Assembly: GCF_000010525.1 (NCBI RefSeq)
Contig: NC_009937.1
Coordinates: 3,973,501-4,037,500 of the forward strand
From: Azorhizobium caulinodans ORS 571
GTDB taxonomy: Bacteria; Pseudomonadota; Alphaproteobacteria; Rhizobiales; Xanthobacteraceae
Direction of reading: 5' to 3'
Length of the DNA stretch: 64,000 nucleotides
Shown here piece after piece: positions 61,928-64,000 of this stretch. The notes under the pieces were generated by a model, which was given only the letters and a program-made list of their open reading frames with translations, made no database searches and was not told the DNA's origin. The translations under genes were made by a program, and so were the position numbers. Each line of letters starts with the position of its first letter. Positions within the stretch are counted from its first letter, which is position 1.

Positions 61928-62113
61928 CAAAGAACTCCTGATCAGCAAGCAATCAGCCGGAACGGCGCCCCGGCGCTCTCCCCCACTGCAAGAGGACGGC
62001 AAATGGTGCGGCGGATCAACTCACGAGATGCATCTGCGGCGCCGGCTCATGCATTTTTCGACAACCGATGAGGGAAGACGAAAAACGCCAACATCTGTGA
62101 TTGCCGCCGAGCC

Positions 62114-64000
62114 TCACGACCCCGGACGGGATACCGCCGCCGCGGCCTTCTCCAACGCGCTCCTCCAGGCCGGCGCCAGGAACAGCGATCCCTCCACATT
62201 CAGATGATCACCGTCGAAATAGAGCGGCACGTCATCCTTGCGGGGATGGCACGCCGTCTCGTCGCAGAACAGCGGACGAGGCACAAAGAGCGTCACGCCG
62301 GGCGTGTTTGCCGCAATGGCGCGCAAGGCATCCTCGGTCGGCTGCGCCTGCGCGTCGGAGGTGATGCGGGAGAGGCCGCACATGGCGTCGTCGAGACCCA
62401 TGAAGCCGCGCCGCACGATGCAGCGGCCGCCGCCATTGGCAAAGGCGCCGATGGGGGCGGCGAGCAGCACCGGCTTGCCGGCGGCGGTGATCTGGTCCAC
62501 GGCCGCTTTCAGGCGCGCCATGGCCGGGCCGAGGGCGGGCTCATTGGTCCAGCGGCCGGCGATGACGGCGAAGCGGACCTTGGGATCCTCGATGATCCGC
62601 TTCAGCGCCTCGGCACGAAAGGCATTGCAGTCGATCGTCTCGCGGCTCTGTAGGGCGCCCCCGCCGGTCTCCGGGGCCAGCGGCGCGCAGCCTGTACGGG
62701 TGAGTTGGAGGAAGCTCATGCCCACCTCGCGCGCCACCCGATCGAGGCCCGGCCCGTGCTGGTCTGCCTGAGAATCCCCCCACAGGACGAAGAGCGGTGC
62801 GTCGGGCGCCGAGGCGCCGAAACGGCAGTCCCGCTCGCGGTCGCTCGTGCGTCCCAGAAGGCAGGCTTCGCGGCCCCGCCAGAAGGTGTTCACGATGGCT
62901 TCGGACTTCAGGAAGCCGGCCGTCGCCCGCGCCGGCAGCCCGCCGGTGGCCGTGAAGAGCGTGCCGATGCCGACCAGCAGCGCCAGCATCGCGACACCGG
63001 TCGCGACGCCGCGCCATTCCATCCGGCGGGTCGGCACGCGCACCGTGTGGCGGAACGGGTTTTCGATGAAGCGCCAGGAGAAGGCCGAGACGGCGATCAT
63101 CACCGCGAACAGCAGCACGCATTCGAGCGGCGTCGGGGTCCGGAAGGTGAGATAGCGATGGATGGCGATGATGGGCCAGTGCCACAGATAGAGCGAGTAG
63201 GAGATGAGCCCGATGCCGGCGATGGGCGCGAAGGAGAGGATACGCCCCACCAGCGTCCGCCGCCCCTCCTCGCCCGACCACAGCAGCAGGGCTGCACCCA
63301 GCGTCGGCACGAGCGCGCTGAGGCCGGGAAAGATGATGCGGCTGGGATCAAACAACACCAGCGTTGCGACGATGAGCGCAAGGCCCACGGCCGCCGCCAC
63401 TTCCGCCCAGATCCGGTTCAGGCGCGGCACGTAGCCGAGCGCGAGCCAGGCGCCCAGCATCAGTTCCCAGAAGCGGCCGTTGGAATTGTAGAAGGCCGTC
63501 ACCGGCCGCTGCACCGCATTGCGGGTGGCGACGAAGAGGGAGACGAGGATCAGCGTCCCGACGATATGGGGCAGCCAGCGCTTGAGCCGCGGGTGGAACA
63601 GGGCGGCCAGCAGCAGCGGCCAGCCGAGATAGAACTGCTCCTCCACCGACAGCGACCAGGTGTGCAGCAGGAACACCTCGTCCGGCGCCGCGCCGAAATA
63701 GTGCGTCACCGAGAGGAAATAGCGGTTGGCGAAGAAGATGGAGGCGGCCCGCAGCGAGGCGCCGAAACCGCTCAGCAGCACCGGCGGCAGGATGAAGAGG
63801 CTGACGAGCGCGGTCACCAGCGCGACGGCGGCGAAGGCCGGCACGATGCGGCGCAGGCGGCGATCATAGAAGCGCAGCAGGCTGAAGCGGCCCTGCGCCA
63901 GATCACCGGCGAGGATCGCCGTGATGAGGTAACCGGAGATGACGAAGAAGATGTCGACGCCGACAAAGCCGCCGGGAAGCCACGCCTCGTTGAAATGGAA
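62114..64000 (-). CDS. OafA/YrhL-type acyltransferase with SGNH domain, N-terminus cut by window edge
   Basis: The 628 visible residues are a paralogue of the acyltransferase at 58793-60727. The frame stays open to the right edge, where it reads NEAWLPGGFVGVDIFFVISGYLIT, so only about 30 N-terminal residues and the start are missing. The membrane part is followed by an SGNH domain with LFVLWGDSQADQHGPGLD and YFDGDHLNVEGS. Its role is probably O-acylation of a surface polysaccharide. It is separated from its paralogue only by the DctP-type gene. Confidence 0.92.
   Translation of the reverse strand, partial: FHFNEAWLPGGFVGVDIFFVISGYLITAILAGDLAQGRFSLLRFYDRRLRRIVPAFAAVALVTALVSLFILPPVLLSGFGASLRAASIFFANRYFLSVTHYFGAAPDEVFLLHTWSLSVEEQFYLGWPLLLAALFHPRLKRWLPHIVGTLILVSLFVATRNAVQRPVTAFYNSNGRFWELMLGAWLALGYVPRLNRIWAEVAAAVGLALIVATLVLFDPSRIIFPGLSALVPTLGAALLLWSGEEGRRTLVGRILSFAPIAGIGLISYSLYLWHWPIIAIHRYLTFRTPTPLECVLLFAVMIAVSAFSWRFIENPFRHTVRVPTRRMEWRGVATGVAMLALLVGIGTLFTATGGLPARATAGFLKSEAIVNTFWRGREACLLGRTSDRERDCRFGASAPDAPLFVLWGDSQADQHGPGLDRVAREVGMSFLQLTRTGCAPLAPETGGGALQSRETIDCNAFRAEALKRIIEDPKVRFAVIAGRWTNEPALGPAMARLKAAVDQITAAGKPVLLAAPIGAFANGGGRCIVRRGFMGLDDAMCGLSRITSDAQAQPTEDALRAIAANTPGVTLFVPRPLFCDETACHPRKDDVPLYFDGDHLNVEGSLFLAPAWRSALEKAAAAVSRPGS

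Noticed and set aside
1-64000. rRNA or tRNA genes and CRISPR arrays.
   Set aside because: No cloverleaf-like segment, rRNA core sequence or regularly spaced repeat array was noticed; a covariance-model scan would be decisive.

Overview
The window is GC-rich, densely coded bacterial DNA from an alphaproteobacterium, most likely of the order Hyphomicrobiales (Rhizobiales) and plausibly Xanthobacteraceae-like. This rests on the petABC bc1 operon order, the hydrolase / cysE / DUF3126 arrangement, the cca / DUF6111 / NUDIX / DUF1285 block facing a MoxR / DUF58 / DUF4159 operon, and an ECF sigma factor with an NrsF-type anti-sigma factor. The genus assignment is inference. No rRNA, tRNA, CRISPR array, integrase or transposase was recognised.

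Layout. 1-8240 is a minus-strand housekeeping block: a His-rich CDF metal exporter (cut by the window edge), an enol-lactonase-like hydrolase, DUF3126, cysE, a hydrolase, a conserved membrane protein, a TerC-family protein, a Tim44-domain protein and a GhrA-type hydroxyacid dehydrogenase. 8461-24526 is a surface-glycan or glycoprotein region. It holds a TPR-OGT glycosyltransferase, two FkbM methyltransferases, a plus-strand operon (glycosyltransferase, then six translationally coupled genes: DegT aminotransferase, CmcI-like methyltransferase, GNAT, WbqC, PhyH-type dioxygenase, zinc-ribbon methyltransferase) and a convergent minus-strand operon (rfbF, rfbG, C-methyltransferase, 3,5-epimerase, GT2) predicted to make a CDP-linked, C-methylated deoxyhexose. 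A chemoreceptor follows.

26768-30658 is the most notable system. An ECF sigma factor (SigF type) and its six-helix anti-sigma factor NrsF are divergent from a bufferin-type RiPP operon: Cys-containing exported precursor (DUF2282), MNIO maturase (DUF692), partner (DUF2063) and DoxX protein. Both transcription units carry the same promoter-like element, GTAACA-N16-CGTA, pointing outward from the shared intergenic region. This implies a self-contained, metal-responsive circuit that autoregulates and makes a post-translationally modified metal-binding peptide.

30828-36202 is the glyoxylate-to-pyruvate route: gcl, hyi, glxR and pyk. A CYTH protein follows, then a 460-bp AT-rich intergenic region with a near-consensus sigma70 promoter, three AAAATTC repeats and a long leader in front of a small exported protein. 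37715-50050 carries a UDG-superfamily protein lacking two Fe-S cysteines, ETF-QO, apt, a thioredoxin/CcdA pair, petABC, trmL, hemF, DUF2158, cca, DUF6111, a CoA-type NUDIX hydrolase and DUF1285. 50290-57185 is the MoxR operon. 57203-58712 is a small AT-rich patch with tandem DUF6968-like genes and a membrane-anchored receiver-domain protein, probably acquired by transfer. The window ends with two OafA-like acyltransferase/SGNH proteins flanking an orphan TRAP-type binding protein.
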